Assembly (NCBI RefSeq): GCF_001187435.1
Contig: NZ_LFXA01000007.1
Location: 124,001 to 188,000, forward strand
DNA length: 64,000 nucleotides
Origin: Streptomyces caatingaensis
Lineage (GTDB): Bacteria; Actinomycetota; Actinomycetes; Streptomycetales; Streptomycetaceae
Reading direction: 5' to 3'
Positions within the stretch are counted from its first letter, which is position 1. Each line of letters begins with the position of its first letter. The position numbers and the translations under genes were made by a program. Positions 52,197 to 62,947 of this stretch are shown here, one piece after another. The notes under the pieces are model-generated. The model had not been told where the DNA came from. It searched no databases and worked only from the letters and a program-made list of their open reading frames with translations.

Positions 52197-52493
52197 GCCG
52201 CCACGCCCCCGTTCTCGCCGTCGCCCCGGGGATGCCGCCCGGTGCTTCCGCGAGTCTGTCCCGTGCGCTGCCCGGATACGCGCCACGTCACCTGTACGTG
52301 GCCGCCGAATCGATCCACCGCCCGTTTGTTCGGGGATGCCTCCGCGCCCCGAGGACCCCGCCCCCTTGCTCGCCCGCGCCGACCCGCACGTGCGGCGCGC
52401 GCCCGTGATGCGCCCGGCACCCCGCCGCCCGGTGCCGCGCCGCACCCCCGGTACAGTGGCCGGCCCTGCGACGAACGCTGGAGGGACGACACG

Positions 52494-53015
52494 ATGGCGC
52501 GCAGACTTCGGCCCGTGGGGGCCGGCTTCGGTGAGGCGGCGCCGCTGCGGGTGGTGTTCGCGGGGCGGACGGCGGCCGGGCCCGCGGACGTTCACCGGGC
52601 GCTCGCCCGGGACGTGGGGAGCCTCCCCCGCTGGTTCCGCGGCGTGACCGCGGCCCGTTCGCTCCCGGGAGGCGGCGCGGGCCGCAGGGAGGTGCGGCTC
52701 GTGGGCGGGGCCCGGTTCCTGGAGACGGTGGTGGCCGTGGAGGCGCCGGGCCGCTACGCGTACCGCGTGGACGTCACCAACGTCCCTGGCCCGCGCGCCG
52801 TGTTGGAGGACTGGCGGCTGACACCGGCCGGCAGCGGCACCCTCGTCCGCTGGACGCTCGCCGTCGACGCGCCGGCCCCCGTGCGCCGGGCCCTGCTGCT
52901 CGCCCGCCCGGCGATCGGGGCGGTCTTCCGCGACGCGCTGCGCCGCCTCGACGTGCGCCTCGCCGCGCGGCCCTCCGTCAGCCCCGCCAACGGCCCGTCG
53001 TCAGGAACTCGTTGA
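52494..53015 (+). CDS. SRPBCC family (polyketide cyclase/START-like) protein
   Basis: 173 residues. The helix-grip fold is suggested by [61 protein letters not shown] and [11 protein letters not shown]. Such proteins bind hydrophobic ligands. ATG 52494 follows GGAGGGACGA. Its end overlaps the convergent PLP gene by 38 nt. Confidence 0.75.
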   Translation: MARRLRPVGAGFGEAAPLRVVFAGRTAAGPADVHRALARDVGSLPRWFRGVTAARSLPGGGAGRREVRLVGGARFLETVVAVEAPGRYAYRVDVTNVPGPRAVLEDWRLTPAGSGTLVRWTLAVDAPAPVRRALLLARPAIGAVFRDALRRLDVRLAARPSVSPANGPSSGTR

Positions 53016-54105
53016 GCACCGCGTCGTACGGCGCGACGTCCAGCCCCTCCGCCGCGAGCCAGGCGTCGGAGTAGTACTTGTCGAGGTAGCGCTCGCCGGG
53101 GTCGCAGAGCAGGGTGACGACGCTGCCGGGGGTGCCCCCGGCGACCATCTCGGCGACGATCTTCAGCGCGCCCCACAGGCCGGTGCCGGTGGAGCCGCCC
53201 GCCTTGCGGCCGAGGGCCCGTTCCAGGGTGTGCAGGGCGGCGACGGACGCCGCGTCCGGGACCTTCATCATCCGGTCGATCGCGCCGGGCAGGAAGCTGG
53301 GTTCCATGCGCGGGCGGCCGATGCCCTCGATGCGGGAGCCGCGTTCGCTGCGGGCGAGCGGGTCGTGGTCGTACCAGCCGTCGAAGAAGCAGGAGTTCTC
53401 CGGGTCGGCCACGCAGATCCGGGTGTCGTGGCGCAGGTAGCGCACATAGCGGGCGAAGGTGGCCGAGGTGCCGCCGGTGCCGGCGGTGGCGACGATCCAG
53501 GCGGGCTCCGGGTGGCGTTCGTGGCGCAGTTGCCGGAAGACGGACTCGGCGATGTTGTTGTTGCCCCGCCAGTCGGTGGCGCGTTCGGCGTACGTGAACT
53601 GGTCCATGTAGTGGCCGCCGCTCCGTTCCGCGAGCGCGGCCGCCTCCTCGTACATCGTGTGCGGATCGTCCACGAAGTGGCAGCGCGCGCCGTGGAACTG
53701 GATGAGCCGGCACTTCTCCGGGCTCGTCGTGCGCGGCATGACGGCGATGAACGGCACCCCCACGAGGTGCGCGAAGTACGCCTCCGAGACGGCGGTCGAG
53801 CCGCTGGACGCCTCGACGACGGGCGCCTCGGGGCGGATCCAGCCGTTGCACAGCGCGTGCAGGAACAGCGAGCGGGCGAGGCGGTGCTTGAGGCTGCCGG
53901 TCGGGTGGGTCGACTCGTCCTTCAGGTAGAGGTCGACGTCCCACGCGGCGGGCAGCGGGAAGCGCAGGAGATGGGTGTCGGCGGACCGGTTCGCGTCGGC
54001 CTGGACCCTGCGGACCGCCTCCTTGAGCCAGGCGCGGTATGCCGGATCGCTGCGGTCCACGTCGAGGGTGGCGGTGGGACCGCCGGGGTCTCCTGGGCTG
54101 TTCAC
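52978..54105 (-). CDS. PLP-dependent cysteine synthase family protein, Cds1-like
   Basis: 375 residues, fold-type II. The PLP lysine is in [18 protein letters not shown]; substrate loop [15 protein letters not shown]; phosphate loop [12 protein letters not shown]. It resembles the mycobacterial cysteine desulfhydrase Cds1 in sequence layout and in the [11 protein letters not shown] motif, so it probably releases H2S, pyruvate and ammonia from cysteine. GTG at 54105 has AAGGAG upstream. It overlaps the convergent SRPBCC gene. Confidence 0.83.
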   Translation of the reverse strand: MNSPGDPGGPTATLDVDRSDPAYRAWLKEAVRRVQADANRSADTHLLRFPLPAAWDVDLYLKDESTHPTGSLKHRLARSLFLHALCNGWIRPEAPVVEASSGSTAVSEAYFAHLVGVPFIAVMPRTTSPEKCRLIQFHGARCHFVDDPHTMYEEAAALAERSGGHYMDQFTYAERATDWRGNNNIAESVFRQLRHERHPEPAWIVATAGTGGTSATFARYVRYLRHDTRICVADPENSCFFDGWYDHDPLARSERGSRIEGIGRPRMEPSFLPGAIDRMMKVPDAASVAALHTLERALGRKAGGSTGTGLWGALKIVAEMVAGGTPGSVVTLLCDPGERYLDKYYSDAWLAAEGLDVAPYDAVLNEFLTTGRWRG

Positions 54106-54268
54106 GGCGCACCACTCCTTACGGCACCGGCGCACGGGGGCACCGGCCTCTTCCGCATTCTCGCCCGTGCGCTCGGAAACGGCCCCTGGTGCGGGCGGCG
54201 GTGCGCGGGCAGACTGCCCAGCAGAACTGCCCCAGCAGAGTGACCCTTCGGCCGAGAGGCGGTGCGCC

Positions 54269-54601
54269 GTGGCGGAACCGGAGTTCCGGGAGTTCAGCGC
54301 GAAAGGGGTGCGGATCGACCGCTCCCTGCGTTCCCTCACACGGGCCGGCCAGGTGAAGATCCGTGACGGCCGGCTGGAGCTCCTCACCAGTTACGGCGCG
54401 GAGATCGACAGCGCGCCGGTGGACTCGGTGGAGGCCCGCCGGCCCCGCTTCGCGGTCCGGGACCGGGCCCGGGCGACGGCGACGGTGAACGGGACGCGCT
54501 ACGTCCTCGCCCTGGGGGAGGGCGGGTCCTCCGACCCGGAGGAGGAGGTCAGCCGCTTCCTGGCGGCGGTCCGGGCGGCCCGGGGGGACGCACCGGACTG
54601 A
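54269..54601 (+). CDS. Hypothetical protein
   Basis: 110 residues from GTG at 54269, preceded by GAGAGG. The sequence alternates short strands and charged turns ([49 protein letters not shown]) and ends in a helix ([12 protein letters not shown]). The strand pattern resembles a small PH-like or ligand-binding domain, but no family was recognised. Confidence 0.6.
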   Translation: MAEPEFREFSAKGVRIDRSLRSLTRAGQVKIRDGRLELLTSYGAEIDSAPVDSVEARRPRFAVRDRARATATVNGTRYVLALGEGGSSDPEEEVSRFLAAVRAARGDAPD

Positions 54602-54814
54602 GCCGGCAGGAGTTGCGGGGCCGGTGCGCGGGACGGACCCTGGTGCGTACCGGTCTCACCGAGGGTTCATCGGCGGTCGCGTTCCGGATCGGCGCGTTCG
54701 TCGCGTACGGGGTGCGCCGCGCCGCGCGTCGTCCGCACGCGGGACCGGGACGGACGCGCACCGCGGCACGTATCTGCGTCAGGCCAGCCCTACCTCTTCC
54801 AGGGAGTCGCAGCC

Positions 54815-55351
54815 GTGATCAGCCGAGTGAACAAGCACTGCTCCGTCGAGCTCCAGGCGCTGCCGCAGCGGATCGGCCAGGTCCGCAGAATCGTATCTGC
54901 GCAGTTGCGCTACTGGCATCTCGATCCGCTCATCGACCCGGCCGCCCTCGGTGTCACCGAACTGCTGACCAACGTCCACCAGCACGCCGGGCCGGACAAG
55001 AGCTGCACGGTCGAGATCACCCTCGTCCTGGACCGGCTGACGGTCTCCGTGCGCGACCGCGACCCGCGGGTGCCGCGCGTGACCGCGGCCGACGGGGCCG
55101 GCGTCCACGGCCGGGGCCTCGCCCTGGTCGCCGCGCTGAGCGCGGACTGGGGGGTGCAGCGGCGGGCGGACGGGGGCAAGTCCGTGTGGTTCACGCTGCG
55201 GGTCCCGGCCGCGGCGGACCCCTGGCAGGAGGGCGTCGGAGGGGCGGGCGCCGTCTTCGAGCCGGAGGCGGACCCGCTGGTCCTCGGGGAAGCGGACGTC
55301 GCGGCACCGGCGTTGGCGCTCGGGCGGGCGCGCGAGCACCTGCCGGCGTGA
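54815..55351 (+). CDS. Anti-sigma regulatory factor-like ATP-binding protein
   Basis: 178 residues with a HATPase (GHKL) domain in the first 140: LGVTELLTNVHQHA (N-box ExxxNxxxH), DRDPRVPRV, and GVHGRGLALVAALS (G-box). This is the SpoIIAB/RsbW-type serine kinase fold that in Streptomyces acts in sigma-factor or signalling switches. GTG at 54815, AGGGAG upstream. The C-terminal tail is Ala/Pro-rich and not typical of the kinase. Confidence 0.8.
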   Translation: MISRVNKHCSVELQALPQRIGQVRRIVSAQLRYWHLDPLIDPAALGVTELLTNVHQHAGPDKSCTVEITLVLDRLTVSVRDRDPRVPRVTAADGAGVHGRGLALVAALSADWGVQRRADGGKSVWFTLRVPAAADPWQEGVGGAGAVFEPEADPLVLGEADVAAPALALGRAREHLPA

Positions 55352-55391
55352 GGGGCGCGAGGACGGGCGGACCCCCGCCGGGCGCCGGGAC

Positions 55392-56618
55392 CTACCCCAG
55401 CACCGCCAGCGGATCGTCCAGCACCGGCTGCCACGCCGCCTCCGCCGCCCCGATCAGGCTGCCGTGGTCCAGCGTCCCGGGGAGGATCGGGACGCTGCCG
55501 CTGCGCCCCCACAGGCTGCGGTCGGCGACGACGGCGCGCAGCCGGCCGGGGTCGGCGGTGAGGAGTTCGCGGTGCAGTCCGCCGAGGACGACGCGGTCGG
55601 GGTTGAGGATGTTCACGAGCCCCGCGAGGCCCAGCCCGAGCCGGTCCACGAGGAGTTCGACGGCGGCGCGGACGGCCGGGTCGGTGTCGTAGGACGTCCG
55701 GATCAGTTCGGTGGCCTGGTGGAGCAGGGAACCGGCGGGCCCGGGCTCGCGGCCCGCCGCGGTGAGGAACGCCCGCGGATCGGCCTCCACGTCGAGGCAG
55801 CCGCGCGAGCCGCAGTGGCAGGGCAGCCCCGCCGGGTTGACCGTGAGGTGCCCGACCTCCATGGCCAGGCCCGAACTGCCGCTGTGCAGACGGCCGTCCA
55901 GGACCAGGGCGCCGCCGACGCCACGGTGTCCGGTGGCCACGCACAGCAGGTGGCGGGCGCCGCGCCCGGCGCCGTGCCGGTGCTCGGCGAGGGCGGCGAG
56001 GTTGACGTCGTTGCCGGCGACGCCGGCGAGGGGCCCGCCGGCCGGGCCCGGGACGCCCGCCGCGGCGAGCGCCTCCGTGAACAGCGCGCGCACCGGGGCG
56101 CCCGCCGGCCAGGAGAGGTGGAGCGGGTTGAGGGCGGTGCCGTCCGGTTCGGCGACCGCGGACGGGACGGCCAGGCCCGCGCCCAGGCACCGCCGGTCGG
56201 TCTCGCGCAGCAGCCGCGCGCCCTCCTCGACGACCGTGCCGATGATCCGCGCCGGGTCGGCGGGCACGGTCACGCAGCCGGGCGCGGTGGCGACCATGCG
56301 TCCGCCGAGGCCCACCAGCGCGGCCCGGAAGCCGTCCGCGTGGATCTGCGCGGCCAGCACCACCGGCCCGTCGGGGGCGACGGACAGCCGGTGCGAGGGG
56401 CGGCCCTGCGACCCCGCGGCGGCCGCGGGGCGCGCGTCGACCGTGATCAGGCCGAGCGCCTCCAGCTCGGCGGCCACGGCGCCGGCCGTCGCCCGGGTCA
56501 CGCCGAGCTCGGCGGTGAGCACGGCGCGGGTGGGGGCGCGGCCGGTGTGGACGAGCTCCAGGGCGGGGCCGAGGGCGGAGCGGCCGCGCTCCAAACGTGT
56601 TGTCCGAGTCTGGGTCAC
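55392..56618 (-). CDS. ROK family transcriptional repressor
   Basis: 408 residues. N-terminal winged helix (RAVLTAELGVTRATAGAVAAELEALGLI), then a ROK domain with the zinc motif CHCGSRGCLD (about residue 265). The ATP-binding DxGGT motif is absent (IHADGFRAALVGLGG), so it is a regulator and not a kinase. GTG at 56618. It is divergent from an MFS gene, which it probably controls. Confidence 0.88.
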   Translation of the reverse strand: MTQTRTTRLERGRSALGPALELVHTGRAPTRAVLTAELGVTRATAGAVAAELEALGLITVDARPAAAAGSQGRPSHRLSVAPDGPVVLAAQIHADGFRAALVGLGGRMVATAPGCVTVPADPARIIGTVVEEGARLLRETDRRCLGAGLAVPSAVAEPDGTALNPLHLSWPAGAPVRALFTEALAAAGVPGPAGGPLAGVAGNDVNLAALAEHRHGAGRGARHLLCVATGHRGVGGALVLDGRLHSGSSGLAMEVGHLTVNPAGLPCHCGSRGCLDVEADPRAFLTAAGREPGPAGSLLHQATELIRTSYDTDPAVRAAVELLVDRLGLGLAGLVNILNPDRVVLGGLHRELLTADPGRLRAVVADRSLWGRSGSVPILPGTLDHGSLIGAAEAAWQPVLDDPLAVLG

Positions 56619-56629
56619 GCCCCTATTCT
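56600..56629 (+). promoter_or_regulatory. Putative promoter of a leaderless MFS transcript
   Basis: TTGTCC (56600-56605) and TATTCT (56624-56629) with an 18-nt gap give a usable -35/-10 pair. The MFS GTG at 56636 is about 7 nt after the -10, where transcription would start, so no leader is expected. The divergent ROK start is at 56618 inside this promoter, which suits direct repression. Confidence 0.5.
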
Positions 56630-56635
56630 GACTTT

Positions 56636-57859
56636 GTGCCGACGCTAAACAAAATAAGGACGGCCGTCCTCCGGCGGAATCCCGCCGCCTCGCCCGCCGC
56701 CCCCGCCCCCGTCGACCCCGTACTCCGCCGCCTCCGCGCCGCGCTCACCGTCTTCTTCGCCCTCGACGGCTTCCTCTTCGCCGGCTGGGTGGTCCGCATC
56801 CCCGCCATCAAACACCAGACCGGCGCCTCGCCGAGCGCCCTCGGGCTCGCCCTGCTCGGCGTGTCCGCCGGCTCGGTCGCCGTCATGATGCTCACCGGGC
56901 GCCTGTGCCGCCGCTTCGGCAGCCACACGGTCACCGCCGTCTCCGGCGTCTGCCTCGCCCTGGCCATCGCCCTGCCCCCGCTGACCCGCTCGGCGCTCGC
57001 CCTCGGCCTCGTCCTGCTCCTCTTCGGCGCGGCCTACGGCGCGATCAACGTCGCCATGAACAGCGCCGCCGTCGACCTCGTCCGCGCCCTCCGCCGGCCC
57101 GTCATGCCCGGCTTCCACGCCGCCTACAGCGTCGGCGGCATGCTCGGCGCCGGACTCGGCGGACTGCTCGCCGGGCACCTCTCGGCCACCCGCCACCTGC
57201 TGCTGCTCACCGCGATCGGCACCGCCGTCGCCCTCGCCGCCGGACGCGTGCTGCTCGCCCACCCGGCGCCCCGGCCGCACGAGCACCCCGCGCCCGGCAC
57301 CCCCGCCGCCCCGGGCGGCCGGCGCGGACTCGTCGCCGTCTTCGGCCTGATCGCGCTCTGCTCCTCCTACGGCGAGGGCGCGCTCGCCGACTGGGGCGCG
57401 CTCCACCTCCAGCAGGACCTCGCCACCGGCGCGGGCGCCGCCGCCGTCGGCTACTCGCTCTTCGCCCTCTTCATGACCCTCGGCCGCCTCTGCGGCACCC
57501 TCCTCCTCGAACGCCTCGGCCGCACCGGCACGTTGATCGCCGGCGGGGCCGTCGCCGCCGCCGGCATGCTCCTCGGCTCCCTGGCCCCCACCCCCTGGGC
57601 GGCCTTCGCCGGCTACGCGATCACCGGCTTCGGCCTGGCCAACTCCTTCCCCGTCGCCATCGGCCGCGCCGGCGAACTCGCCGGACCCTCCGGCGTTGCC
57701 ACGGCCTCCACCTTCGGCTACGGCGGCATGCTCCTCGGCCCGCCGGCGATCGGGCTCCTCGCGGACCGCTTCACGCTGCCCACGGCGCTGACCACGGTGG
57801 CCCTCCTCGCGGCCGGCGGCGCGTGCATAGCCTGGAGCATGCGGAAGATGACCCGCTGA
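56636..57859 (+). CDS. MFS transporter
   Basis: 407 residues, 12 hydrophobic segments, resembling MFS proteins paired with ROK repressors and often involved in sugar efflux or uptake. Seen: MMLTGRLCRRFGSH (conserved loop), GAAYGAINVAMNSAAVDL, PGFHAAYSVGGMLGAG and GYAITGFGLANSFPVAIG. The start is GTG 56636; no upstream ribosome site was seen, fitting a leaderless message. Cargo unknown. Confidence 0.83.
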   Translation: MPTLNKIRTAVLRRNPAASPAAPAPVDPVLRRLRAALTVFFALDGFLFAGWVVRIPAIKHQTGASPSALGLALLGVSAGSVAVMMLTGRLCRRFGSHTVTAVSGVCLALAIALPPLTRSALALGLVLLLFGAAYGAINVAMNSAAVDLVRALRRPVMPGFHAAYSVGGMLGAGLGGLLAGHLSATRHLLLLTAIGTAVALAAGRVLLAHPAPRPHEHPAPGTPAAPGGRRGLVAVFGLIALCSSYGEGALADWGALHLQQDLATGAGAAAVGYSLFALFMTLGRLCGTLLLERLGRTGTLIAGGAVAAAGMLLGSLAPTPWAAFAGYAITGFGLANSFPVAIGRAGELAGPSGVATASTFGYGGMLLGPPAIGLLADRFTLPTALTTVALLAAGGACIAWSMRKMTR

Positions 57860-57873
57860 GCGAGGAGGGGCCC

Positions 57874-58761
57874 GTGGGATGGCTCTGCACCGGCCTCCGC
57901 TGGAGCACCGAGGGGCCCTCGGCGGTCTGGTGGCGGCCGCCGCACGGGGAACGGCTCTCGCCGCTCCCCCCGGGCCGGCGGCTGGCCTTCGCCCTCGGCG
58001 GCCGGCGCCACTGCGTCGGCGTCCGCCGCGGCGGACGCCGCACCCCCTGCCCCACGGGGGCGCCCGTGCCGCCCTCCGCCGTCTCCGCCCAGTGCCCCGA
58101 CTGCGCCCGCCTGGACCGCTCCCGCTCCGTCGCCGCCGACACGATGGCCGACGACCCGCGCCCCTACGACGTCTACCTCGCCTGGTTCGCCCCCGGGCTG
58201 GTGAAGGTGGGCATCACCGCCGCCGAACGGGGCGGCGTGCGCCTGCTGGAGCAGGCCGCCCTGTCGTACGCGCCGCTCGGGACCGGCCCGTTGATGGCGG
58301 CCCGCCGGGCGGAGTCCGTCCTGGGCACGGCCCTCGGGGTGCCCGACCGCTTCCCGTACGCGGCGAAGCGGGCCGCGCGGTGCCCGCCGCCCCCGCGCCC
58401 GGCCCGGGAGGAGGACCTGGGGGCGCTCCACGCCCGGGCCCGCGCCGTACCCGGCCTGCCCGGGTCGCTGGAGATCCGTGCCTTCGCCCCCGTGCACCAC
58501 GACGCCGTCTTCCACCTCGACCGCATCGGCCCCGGCGCCGGCACGGCCGTCCTCGCGGCGCACCGCGTGCTGGCCGGAACCGTGACGGCCGTCGCCGGGC
58601 CGGACGTCTATCTCGACCTGGGGAAGGGGGAGTCGGCCGTCCTGGACGCACGGCGGCTGGCGGGATGGGAGCTCGCGGCGGTGGCGGCGGACGCGGTGAC
58701 GACGGCGGAGGTGGAACCGGCGGCGGCGCCGGGCGCGGACGAGCCGCCGACGCTGTTCTGA
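57874..58761 (+). CDS. DUF2797 domain protein
   Basis: 295 residues. A zinc-ribbon-like Cys set (RHCVG, TPCPTG, QCPDC) is followed by a region resembling a GIY-YIG fold: YDVYLAWFAPGLVKVGITAAERGGVRLLEQ. DUF2797 is a family of unknown function. GAGGAGGGG precedes the GTG at 57874, 14 nt after the MFS stop, so the two genes may be one unit. Confidence 0.8.
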   Translation: MGWLCTGLRWSTEGPSAVWWRPPHGERLSPLPPGRRLAFALGGRRHCVGVRRGGRRTPCPTGAPVPPSAVSAQCPDCARLDRSRSVAADTMADDPRPYDVYLAWFAPGLVKVGITAAERGGVRLLEQAALSYAPLGTGPLMAARRAESVLGTALGVPDRFPYAAKRAARCPPPPRPAREEDLGALHARARAVPGLPGSLEIRAFAPVHHDAVFHLDRIGPGAGTAVLAAHRVLAGTVTAVAGPDVYLDLGKGESAVLDARRLAGWELAAVAADAVTTAEVEPAAAPGADEPPTLF

Positions 58762-58774
58762 GCGGCTCGGCCCG

Positions 58775-61150
58775 TCACGGCGGCGCCGGCAGATCCTCGG
58801 GGTACAGCAGCGTCAGATCCTCGGTGCTCGGGTGGGACAGCTGGGCCACGCGTCCCGCGTGCCGTTCCACCATCGCCTCGAAGGTCTGGCGCGCCGTGCG
58901 GCCGTTACCGAAGGCGGGGCCCTTCGGGAGGGTGCGGAAGTAGCCCAGGAGCGCCTCGGAGGCGCCCGCGCCGATGCGGTACTCGTGCTCCTCCGCCTGC
59001 TGTTCCACGATGCGCAGCAGCTCCTCGGGGGCGTAGTCGCCGAAGGTGATGGTGCGGGAGAAGCGGGAGGCGACACCGGGGTTGACGGTCAGGAAGCGTT
59101 CCATCTCGGCGGTGTAGCCGGCGACGATCACCACCACCGCGTCCCGGTGGTCCTCCATCAGCTTCACCAGGGTGTCGATGGCCTCGCGGCCGAAGTCGCG
59201 GCCGGAGTCCTCGGGGGCCAGCGCGTACGCCTCGTCGATGAACAGGACGCCGCCACGGGCCCGTTCGAACGCCTCCTGGGTGCGGATGGCCGTGGAGCCG
59301 ATGTGCTCCCCGACGAGGTCCACCCGGGAGACCTCGACCAGGTGGCCGCGCTCCAGGACGCCGAGGGAGGCGAGGATCTCGCCGTAGAGGCGGGCGACGG
59401 TGGTCTTGCCGGTGCCGGGGGAGCCGGTGAAGACGAGGTGCCGGCGGACGGAGGCGGCCTTGAGGCCCGCCTCCCGGCGGCGCCGGCCCACCTCGATCAT
59501 GTCGGTGAGCGCCCGCACCTCCCGCTTGACGCCGTCCAGGCCCACCAGCCTGTCGAGTTCGCCGAGGACCGCCGCGGCGGGGCGGGCGGAACCGGCCGGC
59601 CGCGGCACCGCCGGCTTCGCGGCGGCCGGCTGCGGCGCGCGCTCCACGGCGGGCAGCGGCACGACGGCGGACGGGACGGCGTCGTCGCTCGTACAGCCCT
59701 CGCTCACCGGGCCCTGCGCGCCGCCGTCGGCGAACTCGTAACCGCCGCGCGCACAGCGCTCGGTGCGGCAGTGGCTGAGGGTGGCGCGGCAGCCGTCGAT
59801 GACGTGGAAGCCGTAGCCGCCGCTGCCGGTCACCGTGCAGTGGCGGAAGGTGCCGCGGCCCTCCGCCGAGACGTAGAAGCCGGCCTCCAGCGGCGAACCG
59901 ACCGAGCAGCGCTCGAAGGTGGGGTCCGCGCCCTTGGTGACGATGACGCCGGTGGCCGTCGCGTCGACGGCGCAGCCGGTCAGCGTGCCGCCGCTGCCGT
60001 GGTCGCGGAACCAGGCGCCGGTGGTGGCCTCGCGGATGCGGCAGTCGTCGAGCTTGACGGTGCCGCCGCCGCTGACGGAGACGGCGGTGCCGCGGATGCG
60101 GGACAGGTCGCTGCCGGCGACCTCCGCGCAGGAGCCGCGGTCCAGGACGAAGAGCGCGTCCGGCACGTCGTGCACCCGGCAGGCGGCGAGGACGACCGTC
60201 GCGCCGTCGCTCACCCAGACCGCCGGGTAGTCGCCGGTGCTGTCCTGGATCTCGCAGCGGTCGGCCTCGGCGCGGGTGCCCGGATCCCACACCGACAGGC
60301 CGTTGCGGCCGAAGCGGCGCACGGTGGAGCGGGACATCGTCAGGACCGAACGGGCGCGCAGGTCAACGCCGTTCTCGGGGACGTCGTGGATCTCGCAGTC
60401 GGCGAGGGCGAGGACGGCCTCCCCGTCGAGGGTCACGCCGTCGGCCGCGACCCGGTGCACCCGGCACTCGGTCAGCCGCCCGGCCGCGCGGGCGGACATC
60501 CGCACCCCCGCCCCCTTGATCTCGTACACCTCGCAGCCCGCCGCCTCCAGCGTGCTGCCCTCGCCCGTCACCGCCAGGCCGGCGCCGCGCGCGTGGTGGA
60601 CCCGGCAGCGCTCCAGGCGGGGCGCGCCGCCGCCGTGCACGGTGATGCCGGACTGGCCGGCGGCGACCACCTCGCACTCCTCGAAGACGCCGCCCGCGCC
60701 GCCGTGGACGCTGATGCCGGTGCCCGCGACATTGTCGACGGTGCACCGGCGCAGCGTCGGCCGGGCGCCGCCGCGGACCTCGATGCCCGCCGACGAGCGG
60801 GTCACCACCCGCACCCCGGCCAGCTCGGGGGCGCAGCCCTCCACCAACAGCGCGGGCGCGGCGGCGTCCTGGCCCTCGACATGCAGGTCGAGCAGGGCGG
60901 CGGAGGCCCGGACGGTGACGGCGACGCCCTCGGCCGGGGCGATCCGCACCGAACCGGGCGCGCCGTCGGCGCCGCGCAGGGTGACGGCGCGGGCCACCAC
61001 CAGGTTCTCCCGGTAGGTGCCCGGCGCGACGGACAGCACGTCGCCGTCGGCCGCCGCCTCCAGGGCCGCGGCGAGACAGTCGTACTCCCCGGTGCGCCGC
61101 CGCCAGCGCGACGGGCCGCTGTGGGTCACCTGGACCGAGCCCTGAGCCAT
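58775..61150 (-). CDS. Right-handed beta-helix and CbxX/CfqX-type AAA+ fusion protein
   Basis: 791 residues. Residues ~25-470 are a right-handed parallel beta-helix with repeated short turns ([46 protein letters not shown]). A Pro/Ala linker follows, then an AAA+ domain (~530-791) with [12 protein letters not shown] (Walker A), [11 protein letters not shown] (Walker B) and a sensor region [15 protein letters not shown]. CbxX-like AAA proteins act in carbon fixation and type VII secretion. No secretion gene is next to it. The helix resembles pectate-lyase-like carbohydrate-binding repeats. Confidence 0.88.
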   Translation of the reverse strand: MAQGSVQVTHSGPSRWRRRTGEYDCLAAALEAAADGDVLSVAPGTYRENLVVARAVTLRGADGAPGSVRIAPAEGVAVTVRASAALLDLHVEGQDAAAPALLVEGCAPELAGVRVVTRSSAGIEVRGGARPTLRRCTVDNVAGTGISVHGGAGGVFEECEVVAAGQSGITVHGGGAPRLERCRVHHARGAGLAVTGEGSTLEAAGCEVYEIKGAGVRMSARAAGRLTECRVHRVAADGVTLDGEAVLALADCEIHDVPENGVDLRARSVLTMSRSTVRRFGRNGLSVWDPGTRAEADRCEIQDSTGDYPAVWVSDGATVVLAACRVHDVPDALFVLDRGSCAEVAGSDLSRIRGTAVSVSGGGTVKLDDCRIREATTGAWFRDHGSGGTLTGCAVDATATGVIVTKGADPTFERCSVGSPLEAGFYVSAEGRGTFRHCTVTGSGGYGFHVIDGCRATLSHCRTERCARGGYEFADGGAQGPVSEGCTSDDAVPSAVVPLPAVERAPQPAAAKPAVPRPAGSARPAAAVLGELDRLVGLDGVKREVRALTDMIEVGRRRREAGLKAASVRRHLVFTGSPGTGKTTVARLYGEILASLGVLERGHLVEVSRVDLVGEHIGSTAIRTQEAFERARGGVLFIDEAYALAPEDSGRDFGREAIDTLVKLMEDHRDAVVVIVAGYTAEMERFLTVNPGVASRFSRTITFGDYAPEELLRIVEQQAEEHEYRIGAGASEALLGYFRTLPKGPAFGNGRTARQTFEAMVERHAGRVAQLSHPSTEDLTLLYPEDLPAPP

Positions 61151-61305
61151 GGTGCTGCTGCGCCCCCACCTCGTGCGTGTGCCAGCCCGGACGAACGGGC
61201 CGTCCGGGACCGGTGCGTACCCGGCCGCTCCACCGTAGCGTGCGCGGGGCACGGCAGTTGACCGTCCGCCGCAGCTCACACCCCCTCGGGCCGTGGTCCG
61301 TCCGG

Positions 61306-61917
61306 TCAGTTGCCGGCGTCCGCCCGGCCCCAGGTCTGTCCGGCCCGTTCCCAGGCGCGGTCCCACTGCGCGTAGCGCCGGCGCATGATGCGCCGCACGG
61401 CCAGGGTCCGCAGGCCCTGCACCGCGCCCGCGGCGGCCACCGCGGCCCCGGCGCCGGCCAGGGCCGCGTGGACGGAGGCGGTGGCGGCGTCGAGCGGGCG
61501 GCCGGCGAGCCGGCCGCGGTCGTCGGTCCACAGCGGGAAGCGGTGGCCCGGGGCCGCGGCGCCGGGCAGCGGGACGAGCCCGGTGCGCCAGGTGCCGTCG
61601 GGGCCGGGCCAGCGGGCGAGGACCCGGTGGTAGCCCTCGCGCCCGGTGGTGGCCTCGTGGTCGGCGGCGGCCCCGCGGCCCGCCGCGCGCAGCGCCGTGG
61701 CGCTCACCAGGTGCCGGTGGAGCTGCTGTTCGCGGACGGTGTGCCGCAGTGCGGCATGGGCGGCGGAGCCGGTCAGCCAGCCGGCCAGCGCGCCGGCCAC
61801 CAGCATCGCCACCGCGGCCGCCGTCCACACCCAGGCCTCCAGGACATCGGTGGGACGGCGCAGCGGGTTGCGCCGCCAGCGCCAGGTGGACCGCCGTACC
61901 CAGGACGTCGCGCCCAT
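61306..61917 (-). CDS. Membrane protein, Rv1733c-like
   Basis: 203 residues. Two hydrophobic segments flank a soluble middle part: [18 protein letters not shown] and [20 protein letters not shown]. Together with the [12 protein letters not shown] and [13 protein letters not shown] stretches, this is the layout of Rv1733c-type actinobacterial proteins. ATG 61917 is preceded by AAGGGGG; a GTG three codons earlier is possible. Function unknown. Confidence 0.75.
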   Translation of the reverse strand: MGATSWVRRSTWRWRRNPLRRPTDVLEAWVWTAAAVAMLVAGALAGWLTGSAAHAALRHTVREQQLHRHLVSATALRAAGRGAAADHEATTGREGYHRVLARWPGPDGTWRTGLVPLPGAAAPGHRFPLWTDDRGRLAGRPLDAATASVHAALAGAGAAVAAAGAVQGLRTLAVRRIMRRRYAQWDRAWERAGQTWGRADAGN

Positions 61918-62049
61918 GGTGCTCACCCCCTTGCGTCCCATTACCTCACAAGGGACGCCGCATGCGGGACGGTGCGGAAAAGAGAACGTCATCACCCGCG
62001 GAGGGCCGCCGGGGGCGGCGCGTTGACGTGCGCGGGGGCGCGTGGCGGT

Positions 62050-62880
62050 TCACGCGAGGACCTCGACGGGGTCGCCGAGGCGCAGCGCGCCGGGGTGTTC
62101 CGGGATCAGGTTCTGCCCGAAGACCAGGCCCGCGGTGCGGCGCCGCCGGCGGCCGAGGGTGTGCAGCGGTTCGTGGCCGCGGACGCCCGTGCGCTGGTCG
62201 GTGGTGGTGACCACGCACCGGCCGCAGGGCTTGGCGACGCGGAACACGGCCTCGCCGAGGCGCACCCGGCGCCAGCCGTCCTCGGCCCAGGGCGGGGTGC
62301 CGGAGACCACCACGTTGGGCCGGAAGCGGTCCATCGGCAGCGGGCCCTCGCCGGCGTGACGTCCCTCCGACACCCAGGAGTTGAGGGCGTCCAGGGACGA
62401 CTGCGCGGTGAGCAGCAGCGGGAAGCCGTCGGCGAAGCTCACCCGGTCCCCCGGGCGTGCGTAGTCGGGATCGACCGGGCGGCGGACGGCCGGGTCGTCC
62501 ATGTGCACCAGACGGGCCGGGGTGCCGAGATAGTCGGTCAGCCAGGCGTCGGCGTCGGGGCCCGCGGGCACGGCCTCGGCGCCGTCCCGGAAGAGCGTCA
62601 CGCGGAGGGTGCCCCGCTCGCCGGCGCACGGCACCGGAACGTCCAGCGTCCCCGCCCCGGGACCGCTGATCCGCCCGCCGCCGCCGGGCAGCGGGTGCGC
62701 CGCGGCCAACGCGAGCCGGGGCAGCTGCCGTTGGGTCAGGAACCGGCCGTCCGGCCGGACGGCCGTCCAGCGGCGGTCCCCCGCGAGCCCCCACGGCTCG
62801 ACGACCGCCTCCCCCGGGGCTTCCCCCGCCATCGACTTGACCGGGTAGAGGTGGATCGCCGTGAGCGCGGGGACGGTCAT
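62050..62880 (-). CDS. MOSC domain protein
   Basis: 276 residues. A MOSC N-terminal beta-barrel (LTAIHLYPVKSMAGEAP, GLAGDRRWTAV) precedes a MOSC domain with the conserved cysteine in FRVAKPCGRCVVTTTDQ and PLHTLGRRRR...FGQNLIP. MOSC proteins bind molybdenum cofactor sulfur and reduce N-hydroxylated substrates. Start is ATG 62880. Single gene. Confidence 0.9.
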   Translation of the reverse strand: MTVPALTAIHLYPVKSMAGEAPGEAVVEPWGLAGDRRWTAVRPDGRFLTQRQLPRLALAAAHPLPGGGGRISGPGAGTLDVPVPCAGERGTLRVTLFRDGAEAVPAGPDADAWLTDYLGTPARLVHMDDPAVRRPVDPDYARPGDRVSFADGFPLLLTAQSSLDALNSWVSEGRHAGEGPLPMDRFRPNVVVSGTPPWAEDGWRRVRLGEAVFRVAKPCGRCVVTTTDQRTGVRGHEPLHTLGRRRRRTAGLVFGQNLIPEHPGALRLGDPVEVLA

Positions 62881-62947
62881 GCGCCCCATCCTGTCAGCCC
62901 GGTCCGGCAAGTCGCCCCGACGGACCGGGTGTTCGGCGCGTCGTGGC

